A model generated the notes under the pieces. It did no database searches. It was not told the DNA's origin and saw only the letters and a program-made list of their open reading frames with translations. From positions 1-64,000 of the forward strand of contig CADAJJ010000011.1 in assembly GCA_902788205.1 (NCBI GenBank): a DNA stretch of 64,000 bases. Reading direction: 5' to 3'. This stretch comes from RUG023 sp900315435 (GTDB taxonomy: Bacteria > Spirochaetota > Spirochaetia > Sphaerochaetales > Sphaerochaetaceae). Below are positions 7,866 through 16,514 of the stretch, one piece after another (the stretch's first letter is position 1; every line of letters begins with the position of its first letter). A program made the position numbers and the translations under genes.

Positions 7866-9974
7866 TTATTTCTTTTCCTTGGCCTTCTCTTCGAGGTACT
7901 TCTTCTTCAGGTCATCACTGACGCTCTGCGGTACGCGGCCGTACTTGGAGAGCTCCATGGTGAACTCGCCCTTGCCCTGCGTCAAGGATCTCAGGACGGT
8001 GGAGAAGCCGAACATCTCGGCGAGAGGCACCTCGGCGTCAACGGTGCACTGGTTGTGGTCCTCAGTGGAGCTGATGATCACGCCACGGCGCTGGTTGATC
8101 GAGGCGAACATGTTGCCCTGGAACTCGCTCGGGGCGGTCATCTCGACCTTCATGATCGGTTCCATGATGCAGGGAGCGGCCTTCGCGAAGCCTTCGCGGA
8201 AAGCGCCGATAGCGGCAGTCTGGAATGCGATGTCAGAAGAGTCGACCGGGTGCCACGCGCCATCATTGACGACACAGCGGACACCAAGAACCGGGAACCC
8301 GATTTGCGGGCCTTTCTTCATGGCAGCCTGGAAACCCTTGTCGCAGGAGGGGATGTATTCGGTAGGAATGGCACCACCCTTGACCTCGTCGACGAACTCA
8401 TAGTCCTTGCGCTCCTCATCCGGACCCGGTTCAGGAATTGGTTCCATGTAACCGGCGACACGAGCGTACTGACCGCTACCACCTGTCTGCTTCTTGTGGG
8501 TGTAGTTGAAGTCGGCTCTCTTGGTGATTGTCTCACGATAGGCGACCTGCGGCTGACCGGTGGTCACGACGGCATTGTACTCGCGCTTCATACGCTCGAT
8601 GTACACGTCGAGGTGAAGCTCGCCCATGCCGGCGATGATGGTCTGGCCGCTCTCCTGGTCCACGTAGCTGTGGAAGGTCGGGTCTTCCTTAAGGAAACGG
8701 TTCAGGGCCTTGCCCATGTTGTCGGCAGACTTCTTGTCCACCGGCTCGATAGCCAGCTCGATAACCGGGTCAGGCACATACATACTGGTCATGGTGTAGT
8801 TCAACGACGGATCGCAGAAGGTATCGCCACTGGCGCAGTCGATGCCGAACAGGGCGGCAATCTCGCCACAACCGGCTTCGGAGATATCCTCCATGTGGTC
8901 GGCGTGCATCTTGATCAGACGTCCGATCCTGAACTTCTTCTTGGACCGGGTGTTGTACAGCTCGTCGCCCTTCTTGATGGAACCCTGGTAGACACGGATG
9001 TAGGTCAGCTGACCGTACTGTCCATCGTCCAGCTTGAAGGCGAGGACGACTGCCGGCAGATCCTCGCGGGACTCCAGCACGACTTCTTTCTCGTTCTGGT
9101 CGATATCCAGAGCCTTGTTGACAACCTCGGTCGGGTTGGGCAGGTAGTCGACGACGGCATCAAGCAACGGCTCGATACCCTTGTTCTTATAGGCGGAACC
9201 CATGAAGACCGGGCAGAGCTTCAGGGCGATGGTGGCCTTGCGGACTGCCTTCTTGATGATGTCGGCAGTAACCTTTTCCTCGAGCATGGCCTCCATCAGG
9301 TCGTCATCGCACAGGGAAACGCCATCCAGCATTTCCTCGCGCTTGGCCTGTGCCTCATCCATCAGCTCGGCCGGAATCTCGGCAACCCTCTTGTGGATGC
9401 CATCCTCGCCGGCGTCGAAGTAGTAAGCCTTCATCTCGATCAGGTCGATGACACCCTGCAGCTTGTCCTCAAGCCCGATAGGAATCTGCATCAGGACAGC
9501 GTTCAGGCCGAGTTTCTCGATCAGATGCTGCTTGACACGATAGGGGTTCGCACCGGCACGGTCGCACTTGTTGACAAAGGCGAGACGAGGTACGTGATAC
9601 CGCTTCATCTGGCGGTCGACCGTGATTGACTGAGACTGGACACCGGCAACCGAATCAAGCACCAGGATGGCTCCGTCAAGGACACGGAGCGCTCTCTCGA
9701 CCTCGATGGTGAAGTCAACGTGTCCCGGAGTGTCGATGATGTTGATCTCATCGCCGGCCCAGCGGATGTTCGTCGCAGCGCTCTGAATGGTGATGCCTCT
9801 CTCTCTTTCCAAGTCCATGGAGTCCATCGTGGCACCAACGCCATCTTTGCCATGGACGTCATGAATGGCATGAATCTTGTTGCTGTAGTAGAGGAGACGT
9901 TCGGTCAACGTGGTCTTTCCCGAGTCAATGTGCGCGGAAATACCAATGTTCCTCATGTGATCAAGGTCAACCAT
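7866..9974 (-). CDS. fusA: Translation elongation factor G, spirochaete/mitochondrial EFG1-like subtype
   Basis: 702 residues with the full EF-G domain order: GTPase domain with G1 A-H-I-D-S-G-K-T-T, G3 D-T-P-G-H-V-D-F and G4 N-K-C-D, then domains II-V. It drives ribosomal translocation. The switch I region (G-K-D-G-V-G-A-T-M-D-S-M-D-L-E-R-E-R-G) and the S in H-I-D-S-G-K match the mitochondrial EFG1/spdEFG type rather than the usual bacterial H-I-D-A-G-K form. In spirochaetes this paralogue pairs with a separate EFG2 for ribosome recycling, which is not in this window. AAGGA lies 9 nt before the ATG. The gene is monocistronic with a strong terminator. Confidence 0.97.
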   Translation of the reverse strand: MVDLDHMRNIGISAHIDSGKTTLTERLLYYSNKIHAIHDVHGKDGVGATMDSMDLERERGITIQSAATNIRWAGDEINIIDTPGHVDFTIEVERALRVLDGAILVLDSVAGVQSQSITVDRQMKRYHVPRLAFVNKCDRAGANPYRVKQHLIEKLGLNAVLMQIPIGLEDKLQGVIDLIEMKAYYFDAGEDGIHKRVAEIPAELMDEAQAKREEMLDGVSLCDDDLMEAMLEEKVTADIIKKAVRKATIALKLCPVFMGSAYKNKGIEPLLDAVVDYLPNPTEVVNKALDIDQNEKEVVLESREDLPAVVLAFKLDDGQYGQLTYIRVYQGSIKKGDELYNTRSKKKFRIGRLIKMHADHMEDISEAGCGEIAALFGIDCASGDTFCDPSLNYTMTSMYVPDPVIELAIEPVDKKSADNMGKALNRFLKEDPTFHSYVDQESGQTIIAGMGELHLDVYIERMKREYNAVVTTGQPQVAYRETITKRADFNYTHKKQTGGSGQYARVAGYMEPIPEPGPDEERKDYEFVDEVKGGAIPTEYIPSCDKGFQAAMKKGPQIGFPVLGVRCVVNDGAWHPVDSSDIAFQTAAIGAFREGFAKAAPCIMEPIMKVEMTAPSEFQGNMFASINQRRGVIISSTEDHNQCTVDAEVPLAEMFGFSTVLRSLTQGKGEFTMELSKYGRVPQSVSDDLKKKYLEEKAKEKK

Positions 9975-10132
9975 AGTGTAAATTCCTTCTTCTTTGCTAG
10001 GATTGTAGATGCTGTTTTATTGCTGTCCGAGTCCAAAGTCCAATAAGCAAACAAATTGGCTCCTTTCCGGGCATACCGCATGGATAATAAAACATTTGCG
10101 CGCATTTATGCAAGACTGATTTCGATATTGTC

Positions 10133-10161
10133 TTGCCCCTCCCATCTTTACAAGATAGAAT
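10133..10161 (+). promoter_or_regulatory. Promoter of the HIT-family gene
   Basis: TTGCCC (10133-10138), 17 nt, TAGAAT (10156-10161). An upstream in-frame ATG at 10160 lies inside the -10, which supports the start at 10187 and a short leader with an AAGAGGT site. Confidence 0.5.
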
Positions 10162-10186
10162 GAACTCCATCAAGAGGTACGCACCT

Positions 10187-10591
10187 ATGGGAAAAACCGT
10201 ATTCGAACGCATCATTGACGGAGAAATTCCCTCTGTCAAGATCCACGAGGACGACCTTTGTATCGTCATCCTCGATATTGCACCCGTCGAGAAGGGCCAC
10301 GCCCTGGTCATCGCCAAAACTCCCTACCCGACCTTCACCGACTGCCCGGAAACCACCCTGTCGCACATGATGGAGACGGCCAAGCAGGTCGACCGGAAAC
10401 TGCGCGAGGTACTGCACTGCGACGGCACCAACATCCTGATCAACAACGGCAAGGCCAGCGGACAAGAAGTGCCCCACCTGCACATCCATGTCATTCCCCG
10501 CTTTACCGGTGACGGGCAGCAGTTCGGATTCACCAAGCAACAATACGCCGAAGGCGAGCAGGCCCGTCTCGGCGGCAAGCTGGAGTTCTGA
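10187..10591 (+). CDS. HIT-family nucleotide hydrolase/transferase (Hint-like)
   Basis: 134 residues. The defining H-L-H-I-H-V-I-P triad motif (H-x-H-x-H) sits near residue 100, and the N-terminus (F-E-R-I-I-D-G-E-I-P) is typical of the HINT/PKCI branch. These enzymes hydrolyse purine nucleoside phosphoramidates and related AMP conjugates in the cytosol. AAGAGGT lies 10 nt before the ATG. A zinc-ribbon protein gene follows after 5 nt and a lipoprotein gene after that, so the three probably form one transcript ending at the hairpin at 12183. Confidence 0.95.
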   Translation: MGKTVFERIIDGEIPSVKIHEDDLCIVILDIAPVEKGHALVIAKTPYPTFTDCPETTLSHMMETAKQVDRKLREVLHCDGTNILINNGKASGQEVPHLHIHVIPRFTGDGQQFGFTKQQYAEGEQARLGGKLEF

Positions 10592-10596
10592 CCACC

Positions 10597-10872
10597 ATGG
10601 GAGCCTGTCATTTTTGTCATGCTCCATTCGAGGACCAGGTGGATTTTCACACCACCTGTCCCACATGCGGGAAACCCCTGCACAGTTGCGTCAACTGCGT
10701 CTCATACGAACCGGGAGCCTATCACGACTGCCATGAGGGCGTTGACGAGGAAGAACTGGATAAGGAAGCAGAGAATTTCTGCGAATGGTTTCGGCTAGGT
10801 TCCGGCGGCGGATCCAAACCGAATGACGCGAAAGCCGCACGAGCCAAGGCCGAAGCCTTGTTCACTTTCTAG
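10597..10872 (+). CDS. Small zinc-ribbon protein
   Basis: 91 residues. Three CxxC-type pairs occur in the first 40 residues (C-H-F-C, C-P-T-C, C-V-N-C) plus a His-Asp-Cys-His segment, suggesting one or two structural zinc sites. An acidic helix (D-E-E-E-L-D-K-E-A-E) and an Ala/Lys-rich tail follow. No named family is recognised; it may be a protein- or RNA-binding adaptor. It starts 5 nt after the HIT gene stop and its 3' end nearly touches the lipoprotein gene, so it looks operon-internal. Confidence 0.8.
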   Translation: MGACHFCHAPFEDQVDFHTTCPTCGKPLHSCVNCVSYEPGAYHDCHEGVDEEELDKEAENFCEWFRLGSGGGSKPNDAKAARAKAEALFTF

Positions 10873-10876
10873 AGAC

Positions 10877-12142
10877 ATGAAGCAACTACTGATCGGCGCC
10901 GGATGCGCCCTCGCACTGCTTTCGGGCTGTGCCCACTATACCGCGAAGGATGGCCTAGCCGCCATCACCCAAGAGCCGGCCGCCACCACTGAGACCCGGT
11001 ACAAGGAAATCCACCCGGAGGCCTCGCCCGAGAACCCCGACAAGGTGTTGATTGCCAGCCAAGAGAAGACCATCAAGAGCCAGCAGGACAAGATCGCCCA
11101 GCAGGATGCGGTCATCGTGCAACTGCAGGGCCAGGTCGCCACTCTGAGCAACGAGAACAGCCTCCTCGCCTCCACGGCCGCTGACCAGAAAGCCAAACTT
11201 GCGATGAACGAGTCGATGATCAGCGACCTTTCCGGCAAAGTGGTGGGACTCCAGTCCAAGGTCAACATCGAGAACGAGAAGCAGCAAAAGGCCAAGGAAG
11301 CAGCTGAAGCAAAAGCCAAAGCGCTGGCCACACTCGAGCCACTTGAACAAATAACCTATCCGAAAGGCTACCGGAACGGGGACGTGTTGACCACGGAAAA
11401 GAAGCAACCTGTCACCGTCGTCTTCCTGCCACTGGGGGAGACCACCTACAGCGAGGGCCAGATTGACGAAATCATGACCTCGGTCAGCGACCTGAAAGCT
11501 CAGGTCACCTTGGTCACCGGCAACAAGGAGAACACCTACATGGCGGTGCGCTCCAGCGGGGAAAGCGCAGTCCTGACCGAACAGGGCGCCATCATCAGCA
11601 ACTATGCACTGGAGGGAGACCCGAAAAGCGAGAGCGCGACACTCCGGCTTGACGAGAACCGTACCTTCACGCTGGCAGTGGCCGACCTGCCCCAGCTCGA
11701 CCTTTTTGCGGCCATCAAGGACGGCGGAGACTGGAAAAGCCTGGTCAAGGAGCGCGCGACCAGCCGGGACAAGGCATTGCGGAACACGCTTTCTGAAGCG
11801 AATGGATCCAGCTGTCTGGTCGCGGCAAGCCTCTACGAGCCCGCCACGAGCGACTGGCAACGGCTGACCGCCTATACATGGCGGGATTCCAGCTTCTCCT
11901 GGCCATTGGTGGACACCGCCCTGTCCCTTGGCTGGAACGACACCTACCGGCAAACCCATTACAGCGTCGAGAGCGATGCGGGCAACACCCTCTCCATGGA
12001 TGGAATCACCGAGAGAACCGACTACCTGCTGTCCAAACGGATCCTTCCCCTGACCAGCAACGTGGTCAATATCGGACCAGCATCTCTCGAGGAGAACGGC
12101 TACTCGCGCTACGGCTTGGTCGCCACCTACCTGGTTCCTTAA
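10877..12142 (+). CDS. Predicted lipoprotein with coiled-coil segment
   Basis: 421 residues. The N-terminus is a lipoprotein signal with lipobox L-S-G-C (Cys18), so the mature protein is probably anchored to a membrane. Residues about 60-155 are a Gln/Lys/Ala-rich heptad-like region predicted as a coiled coil (for example S-Q-E-K-T-I-K-S-Q-Q-D-K). The C-terminal 250 residues are a mixed domain I cannot assign. A longer in-frame start at 10823 was rejected because it lies inside the preceding gene and would bury the signal peptide. It is the third gene of the HIT/zinc-ribbon unit and is followed by a strong terminator. Confidence 0.85.
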   Translation: MKQLLIGAGCALALLSGCAHYTAKDGLAAITQEPAATTETRYKEIHPEASPENPDKVLIASQEKTIKSQQDKIAQQDAVIVQLQGQVATLSNENSLLASTAADQKAKLAMNESMISDLSGKVVGLQSKVNIENEKQQKAKEAAEAKAKALATLEPLEQITYPKGYRNGDVLTTEKKQPVTVVFLPLGETTYSEGQIDEIMTSVSDLKAQVTLVTGNKENTYMAVRSSGESAVLTEQGAIISNYALEGDPKSESATLRLDENRTFTLAVADLPQLDLFAAIKDGGDWKSLVKERATSRDKALRNTLSEANGSSCLVAASLYEPATSDWQRLTAYTWRDSSFSWPLVDTALSLGWNDTYRQTHYSVESDAGNTLSMDGITERTDYLLSKRILPLTSNVVNIGPASLEENGYSRYGLVATYLVP

Positions 12143-12182
12143 GCCAGTCCTTATCCAAAAACCGGGAACCCATATCTTTTCA

Positions 12183-12214
12183 GGGAGACGGAACGCACTA
12201 CCGTCTCCCTTTTT
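12183..12214 (+). terminator. Rho-independent terminator after the lipoprotein gene
   Basis: Perfect 9-bp stem GGGAGACGG / CCGTCTCCC (12183-12191 and 12201-12209) with a 9-nt loop, followed by five T. It separates the HIT/lipoprotein unit from the nrdD control region. Confidence 0.92.
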
Positions 12215-12294
12215 GTATGGAAAATCCGGAGTGTGAAAGGATGGTAACCAGTGACCATAAGAGAAATTATTTCTTCCGATATCATATCTATATA

Positions 12295-12310
12295 ACACTA
12301 TTAGTAGTGT
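12295..12310 (+). promoter_or_regulatory. NrdR box 1
   Basis: ACACTATTAGTAGTGT closely matches the NrdR-box consensus (ACAC-A/T-ATAT-A/T-T-A/T-GTGT) and is a near-perfect palindrome. It lies just before the -35 of the nrdD promoter. Confidence 0.85.
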
Positions 12311-12339
12311 TTTACAAATTCGAGCATGCTAATTATGGT
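12311..12339 (+). promoter_or_regulatory. nrdD promoter embedded between NrdR boxes
   Basis: TTTACA (12311-12316), 17 nt, TATGGT (12334-12339). The -35 starts at the edge of box 1 and the -10 lies inside box 2, so NrdR binding would block RNA polymerase. The leader before nrdD would be about 105 nt. Confidence 0.6.
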
Positions 12340-12341
12340 GG
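12326..12341 (+). promoter_or_regulatory. NrdR box 2 (degenerate)
   Basis: ATGCTAATTATGGTGG matches the consensus at about 10 of 16 positions. It begins exactly 31 bp after box 1, with 15 bp between boxes, which is the usual spacing of paired NrdR sites on one helix face. Confidence 0.6.
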
Positions 12342-12451
12342 ACATATCGTTCACAAGGCCGTATACTGGCAAGTACGGGCAAGAGGGAAAGGCACATGCA
12401 TCCATATGGGCTTTTCTCCCATCCGCACCACCATCCACACGAGGTACCAGC

Positions 12452-14800
12452 ATGTATCAGGTCATCAAGAGGAACGGAGAAGTCGTCGACTTCAACCTGT
12501 CGAAAATCAAAAAAGCAATCCAGAAAGCGTTCGACGCAACCAACATCCCATACCACGACGACATCATCAGCCTTCTTGCCCTGAAGGCCACCAGCGACTA
12601 CCAGGAGAAAATCAAGGATGGAAAGGTTTCCGTCGAGGACATCCAGGACAGCGTCGAGACCACGCTCGCCCTTGCCGGCTACAGCGCCGTCGCCAAAGCG
12701 TACATCCTCTACCGGAAACAACACGAGAACGTGCGTGAGGCGGAAAAGAGCCTGCTTGACTACAAGAAACTGGTCAATGCCTATCTCAAGGCTGATGACT
12801 GGCGTGTCAAGGAGAATTCCACCGTCAACTACTCCATCGGCGGCCTGATCCTGTCCAACAGTGGCGCCATCACCGCGAACTACTGGCTCAGCGAGATTTA
12901 TGACAAGGAAATCGCCGACGCCCACCGTGGTGCGGACCTGCATCTGCATGACCTGTCCATGCTCTGCGGATATTGCGCCGGCTGGTCGCTCAAGCAATTG
13001 ATCAAAGAGGGGCTCGGCGGCGTGGACGGCAAGATCTCCAGCTCTCCGGCAAAGCACCTGTCCACCCTCTGCAACCAGATGGTCAATTTCATCGGCATCA
13101 TGCAGAACGAGTGGGCGGGCGCCCAGGCTTTCAGCTCGTTCGACACCTACCTTGCCGCATTCGTCAAAGCCGATCATCTTTCCTACGACGAGGTACGGAG
13201 AAGCATCGAATCCTTTGTCTTCGGCGTCAACACGCCTTCCCGCTGGGGAACCCAGGCTCCCTTCAGCAACATCACCCTGGACTGGACTGTCCCTGAGGAC
13301 CTGAAAAACCTGCCTGCCGTCGTCGGTGGCAAAGAACAGGATTTCACCTATGGCGACTGCAAAGAGGAGATGGACCTTGTCAACCGGGCATTCCTCGACA
13401 TCATGATCCAGGGCGACGCCAACGGCCGGGGCTTCCAGTATCCGATCCCCACCTATTCGATCACCAAGGATTTCGATTGGTCCGAAACCACGAACAACCG
13501 TCTGCTCTTCGAGATGACCATGAAGTACGGAACCCCCTATTTCAGCAATTACATCAACAGCGACATGCAACCGAGCGATGTGCGCTCCATGTGCTGCCGG
13601 CTGCGCCTCGACCTGCGCGAGTTGCGCAAGAAGAGCGGCGGCTACTTCGGTAGCGGAGAGTCCACCGGTTCGGTCGGCGTCGTCACGCTGAACATGCCAC
13701 GCCTCGCCTACCTGTCCAAGGACCAGGAGGACTTCTTCCACAGGCTCGACCATTTGATGGACGTGGCGGCGCGCTCGCTGAAAATCAAACGGAAGGCCAT
13801 CACCAAATTCATGGAGAACGGTCTGTATCCCTACACCAAGCGGTATCTGGGCACGTTCCAGAACCACTTCTCCACCATCGGGCTGGTCGGCATGAACGAA
13901 GCCTGCGAGAACGCGTGCTGGATCAAGGCGGACCTGACGGACACAAAGGCGCAGGATTTCACCGCACAGGTGCTTGACCACATGCGGGAGAAACTCTCCG
14001 ACTACCAGGAGCAATACGGAGACCTGTACAACCTCGAGGCGACACCCGCCGAGAGCACGGCATACCGCCTTGCCAAGCACGACAAGGAGCGCTATCCCGA
14101 CATCATCACCAGCGGAAGCGCCGATGCCCCGTACTACACCAATAGCAGCAACCTGCCGGTGGGCTTCACCGATGATGTTTTCAAGGCGATGGATATCCAG
14201 GACCGTTTCCAGGTCAAGTACACGAGCGGCACTGTCTTCCATATCTTTCTTGGCGAGAAGCTCTCCGACTGGAGAAGCACCGCAGCCCTGGTGCGCACCG
14301 TGGCGGAGAACTACCGGCTTCCTTACTACACTCTCAGCCCGACCTACTCGGTCTGCCAAGACCACGGCTATCTGGCTGGCGAACAATGGGAATGCCCCGT
14401 CTGCCACAAGAAAACCGAAGTCTACAGCCGCATCACCGGCTATTACCGTCCGATCCAGAACTGGAACACCGGCAAGGCGGAGGAATTCAAGGAGCGCAAG
14501 GAATATGCGATGGCGCATGCCGGACAACCACATGGCCTGCATACCAGCCAGAAAGGAGCGACCGAAAGGAAACTACCGGCCGGTCAAAACTTGCTTTTCA
14601 CCACTGGCAGTTGCCCGAACTGCAAGACCGTCAAGGCGATGCTTGACCGCAAGGGCATCCCCTATACGATCGTAGATGCTGAAGCCAATCCGGAAGAGGC
14701 TGCCAAGCTCGGCATCCAGAGCGTGCCGGTGCTCTTCGCCGACGGCCAGCAGCTCATTGGACTCGGACCAATCCTCGGATGGGCCAACAGCCGGAAGTAA
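12452..14800 (+). CDS. nrdD: Anaerobic (class III) ribonucleoside-triphosphate reductase with fused glutaredoxin domain
   Basis: 782 residues. An N-terminal ATP-cone (I-K-R-N-G-E-V-V-D-F) precedes the glycyl-radical barrel with M-C-C-R-L near residue 387. A zinc-site region C-x-D-H-G-Y...C-P-V-C comes before the radical loop R-I-T-G-Y-Y-R, with the radical glycine at Gly663. Residues about 708-782 form a glutaredoxin/NrdH-like domain with C-P-N-C and S-V-P-V motifs. The enzyme makes deoxynucleotides without oxygen; the fused redoxin suggests that thiols rather than formate supply electrons (inference, as in the redoxin-dependent NrdD subclass). The start at 12452 follows a GAGG site. nrdG follows after 72 nt, and paired NrdR boxes lie upstream. 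Confidence 0.96.
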   Translation: MYQVIKRNGEVVDFNLSKIKKAIQKAFDATNIPYHDDIISLLALKATSDYQEKIKDGKVSVEDIQDSVETTLALAGYSAVAKAYILYRKQHENVREAEKSLLDYKKLVNAYLKADDWRVKENSTVNYSIGGLILSNSGAITANYWLSEIYDKEIADAHRGADLHLHDLSMLCGYCAGWSLKQLIKEGLGGVDGKISSSPAKHLSTLCNQMVNFIGIMQNEWAGAQAFSSFDTYLAAFVKADHLSYDEVRRSIESFVFGVNTPSRWGTQAPFSNITLDWTVPEDLKNLPAVVGGKEQDFTYGDCKEEMDLVNRAFLDIMIQGDANGRGFQYPIPTYSITKDFDWSETTNNRLLFEMTMKYGTPYFSNYINSDMQPSDVRSMCCRLRLDLRELRKKSGGYFGSGESTGSVGVVTLNMPRLAYLSKDQEDFFHRLDHLMDVAARSLKIKRKAITKFMENGLYPYTKRYLGTFQNHFSTIGLVGMNEACENACWIKADLTDTKAQDFTAQVLDHMREKLSDYQEQYGDLYNLEATPAESTAYRLAKHDKERYPDIITSGSADAPYYTNSSNLPVGFTDDVFKAMDIQDRFQVKYTSGTVFHIFLGEKLSDWRSTAALVRTVAENYRLPYYTLSPTYSVCQDHGYLAGEQWECPVCHKKTEVYSRITGYYRPIQNWNTGKAEEFKERKEYAMAHAGQPHGLHTSQKGATERKLPAGQNLLFTTGSCPNCKTVKAMLDRKGIPYTIVDAEANPEEAAKLGIQSVPVLFADGQQLIGLGPILGWANSRK

Positions 14801-14872
14801 CCACAAAAGAACTCTGATCCAGGAACGGCGGGAGGACAACCTTCCGCCGCTGTGCACAAGGAGTCAATCAGC

Positions 14873-15550
14873 ATGCAATTCGGTGGTTTTGAGCGACTCG
14901 ACCTGGTCAACTTTCCAGGCCTGCTCGCCGCGACGGTGTTTGTCGAGGGATGCAATTTCCGTTGTCCCTACTGCCATAACGCCGCCTTGGTCGAGCGCCA
15001 CGGTGACAAGATTGATGAGGAAGAGGTTCTCGCGTACCTCGACGAGAGGAAACGGATGGTCAAGGGAGTCGTGGTGACTGGCGGCGAACCGACCATCCAC
15101 AAGGATACCCCTGGTTTCATCGTCAAAGTCAGAAACATGGGCTTCAAGGTAAAGCTGGACACCAACGGCAACAACCCGGCCATGCTCGAACAGCTGCTGG
15201 ACGACGGCTTGCTGGATTACGTGGCCATGGACATCAAGACCAGTGCCCAGAACTACCCGCTGGTAACCGGAAGAGACGCCACGAACGTGGCCAAGTCGGT
15301 CGAGATACTCAAACAGTGTCCAGTACCGTACGAGTTCCGCACCACCTGCGTTAAAGGACTCATCCAGCCCAGCGACTTCCTGCTGATTGGAAAATGGATC
15401 GCAGGAGCAAGGAAATACGTACTCCAGCCATTCAACCCCGAACATACGCTAGACCCGGCGTTCCATTCCTATTCGACCTACAGCGGCGAAGAACTGGAAC
15501 TGATCGCCCAACGGATGCGGGAGTTCGTGCCAGACACGACAACCCGCTGA
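14873..15550 (+). CDS. nrdG: Anaerobic ribonucleotide reductase activating protein (radical SAM)
   Basis: 225 residues. The radical-SAM motif is C-N-F-R-C-P-Y-C (Cys27, Cys31, Cys34), followed by the G-G-E-P SAM-binding motif near residue 70. It generates the glycyl radical on NrdD. Length and motif placement fit the activase family linked to this NrdD type (often annotated with a TIGR02495-like N-terminus). An AAGGAG site precedes the ATG; a longer GTG start at 14852 would place the ribosome-binding site inside the gene. It forms an operon with nrdD under NrdR control. Confidence 0.95.
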   Translation: MQFGGFERLDLVNFPGLLAATVFVEGCNFRCPYCHNAALVERHGDKIDEEEVLAYLDERKRMVKGVVVTGGEPTIHKDTPGFIVKVRNMGFKVKLDTNGNNPAMLEQLLDDGLLDYVAMDIKTSAQNYPLVTGRDATNVAKSVEILKQCPVPYEFRTTCVKGLIQPSDFLLIGKWIAGARKYVLQPFNPEHTLDPAFHSYSTYSGEELELIAQRMREFVPDTTTR

Positions 15551-15603
15551 ATAGCGTGGAACCACATGGCCTCCACTACTTCGCTGGCCATACGGATCCT
15601 TTC

Positions 15604-15640
15604 CCACGCCCCCTCAAAACCACGAGTGGTCTTGGCGTGG
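15604..15640 (+). terminator. Possible terminator hairpin after nrdG
   Basis: CCACGCC (15604-15610) pairs with GGCGTGG (15634-15640) and encloses ACCAC-GA-GTGGT (15619-15630). The structure is strong but lacks a clean U-tract. It sits 53 nt after the nrdG stop, in the gap before the convergent rsmE. Confidence 0.35.
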
Positions 15641-15790
15641 CCGATTCTTCGAGATGTCGGGGTGCCAATCAGCCTGGCGCGGGACCATCATCGTCCAGTC
15701 CGGGAATACATCTCCGGACTTTGCACGAGCGGCAGACGTCAAGCTCCTCTGGGCACAGCCTGTGAGGCCCAAAGGAAAAGGAGCTTGCGC

Positions 15791-16513
15791 TCAGAGCAGT
15801 CCCATCCGTCCCATCAGGACAGCAGTGGCCGCTGAACACACGGTCTCGGTGCGGAGAATCCGGCTTCCCACCAAGATGGGTTCGTAACCCGCCCCGAGGA
15901 AAAGCTTCCTCTCCCGGTCCGAGAAGCCCCGCTCCGGCCCTATGGCCATGACGACACGCCGCCCTGGCTCCACCTGAAGGGAACCCAAAGGCTGGGAACC
16001 AATCACGTTATCCAGCAACAGCTTGCGGGCTCCGGAGGGAACCTTGTCCAAGGACTCCTCCACGGTTGAGGCGAAGCGCACCTCGCTGATTCCGGTTCTG
16101 CCGCTCTGCATGGCGCCGTCCATCAGGATCTGCCGGTACTCGCCGGTAGTGTAGAGCTTGGCATTCTGGTAGGACTTTTCCGTCAGGTCGCAGGTGGCCA
16201 GCACGATGGTCTCGACCCCAAGGTCGACACACTCGCGAAGGATGCGTCGCATGCAAATCGGCCTGACCTGGCCGATAATCAAGGTGACAGGGTACATCTC
16301 CGAGGCATCCTTCTCGATCGGGGTGAAGGAAATACGCATTCCATCCTCGCCCATGTCGAGAATGGTGGCAAGGCCCTTGGCTCCTCCCACGATGCCCATC
16401 TGGAAGGAATCTCCGCTTTGCAACGCAAGGATATCGCGCACGTGCACAAAGCGCTCGTCGCTTGCCGGCACGAAGCCCCCCTCCGGCATCGATTCGAACA
16501 GGATCACGTTCAT
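15791..16513 (-). CDS. rsmE: 16S rRNA (uracil1498-N3)-methyltransferase
   Basis: 240 residues. SPOUT-class methyltransferase with an N-terminal PUA-like part (F-V-H-V-R-D-I-L) and the C-terminal knot signature A-I-G-P-E-R-G-F-S-D-R-E, then L-G-S/V-G-S-R-I-L-R-T-E-T, which binds SAM. It methylates U1498 of 16S rRNA. The ATG at 16513 lies 1 nt after the malQ stop, with a purine-rich site inside the malQ end, so translation is likely coupled to malQ. The longer in-frame start inside malQ was rejected. Confidence 0.95.
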   Translation of the reverse strand: MNVILFESMPEGGFVPASDERFVHVRDILALQSGDSFQMGIVGGAKGLATILDMGEDGMRISFTPIEKDASEMYPVTLIIGQVRPICMRRILRECVDLGVETIVLATCDLTEKSYQNAKLYTTGEYRQILMDGAMQSGRTGISEVRFASTVEESLDKVPSGARKLLLDNVIGSQPLGSLQVEPGRRVVMAIGPERGFSDRERKLFLGAGYEPILVGSRILRTETVCSAATAVLMGRMGLL

Positions 16514-16514
16514 C

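Noticed and set aside
7845..9629. 594-codon plus-strand frame across fusA
   Set aside because: Antisense shadow; composition dominated by Leu/Val/Gly/Asp typical of a reversed coding strand.
12346..12451. Cobalamin or other riboswitch in the nrdD leader
   Set aside because: The 105-nt leader has only weak imperfect pairing (for example GGGAAAGGC with GCTTTTCTCCC) and lacks a B12-box or other known aptamer signature.
12329..14542. 737-codon minus-strand frame across nrdD
   Set aside because: Antisense shadow of NrdD with no domain signature.
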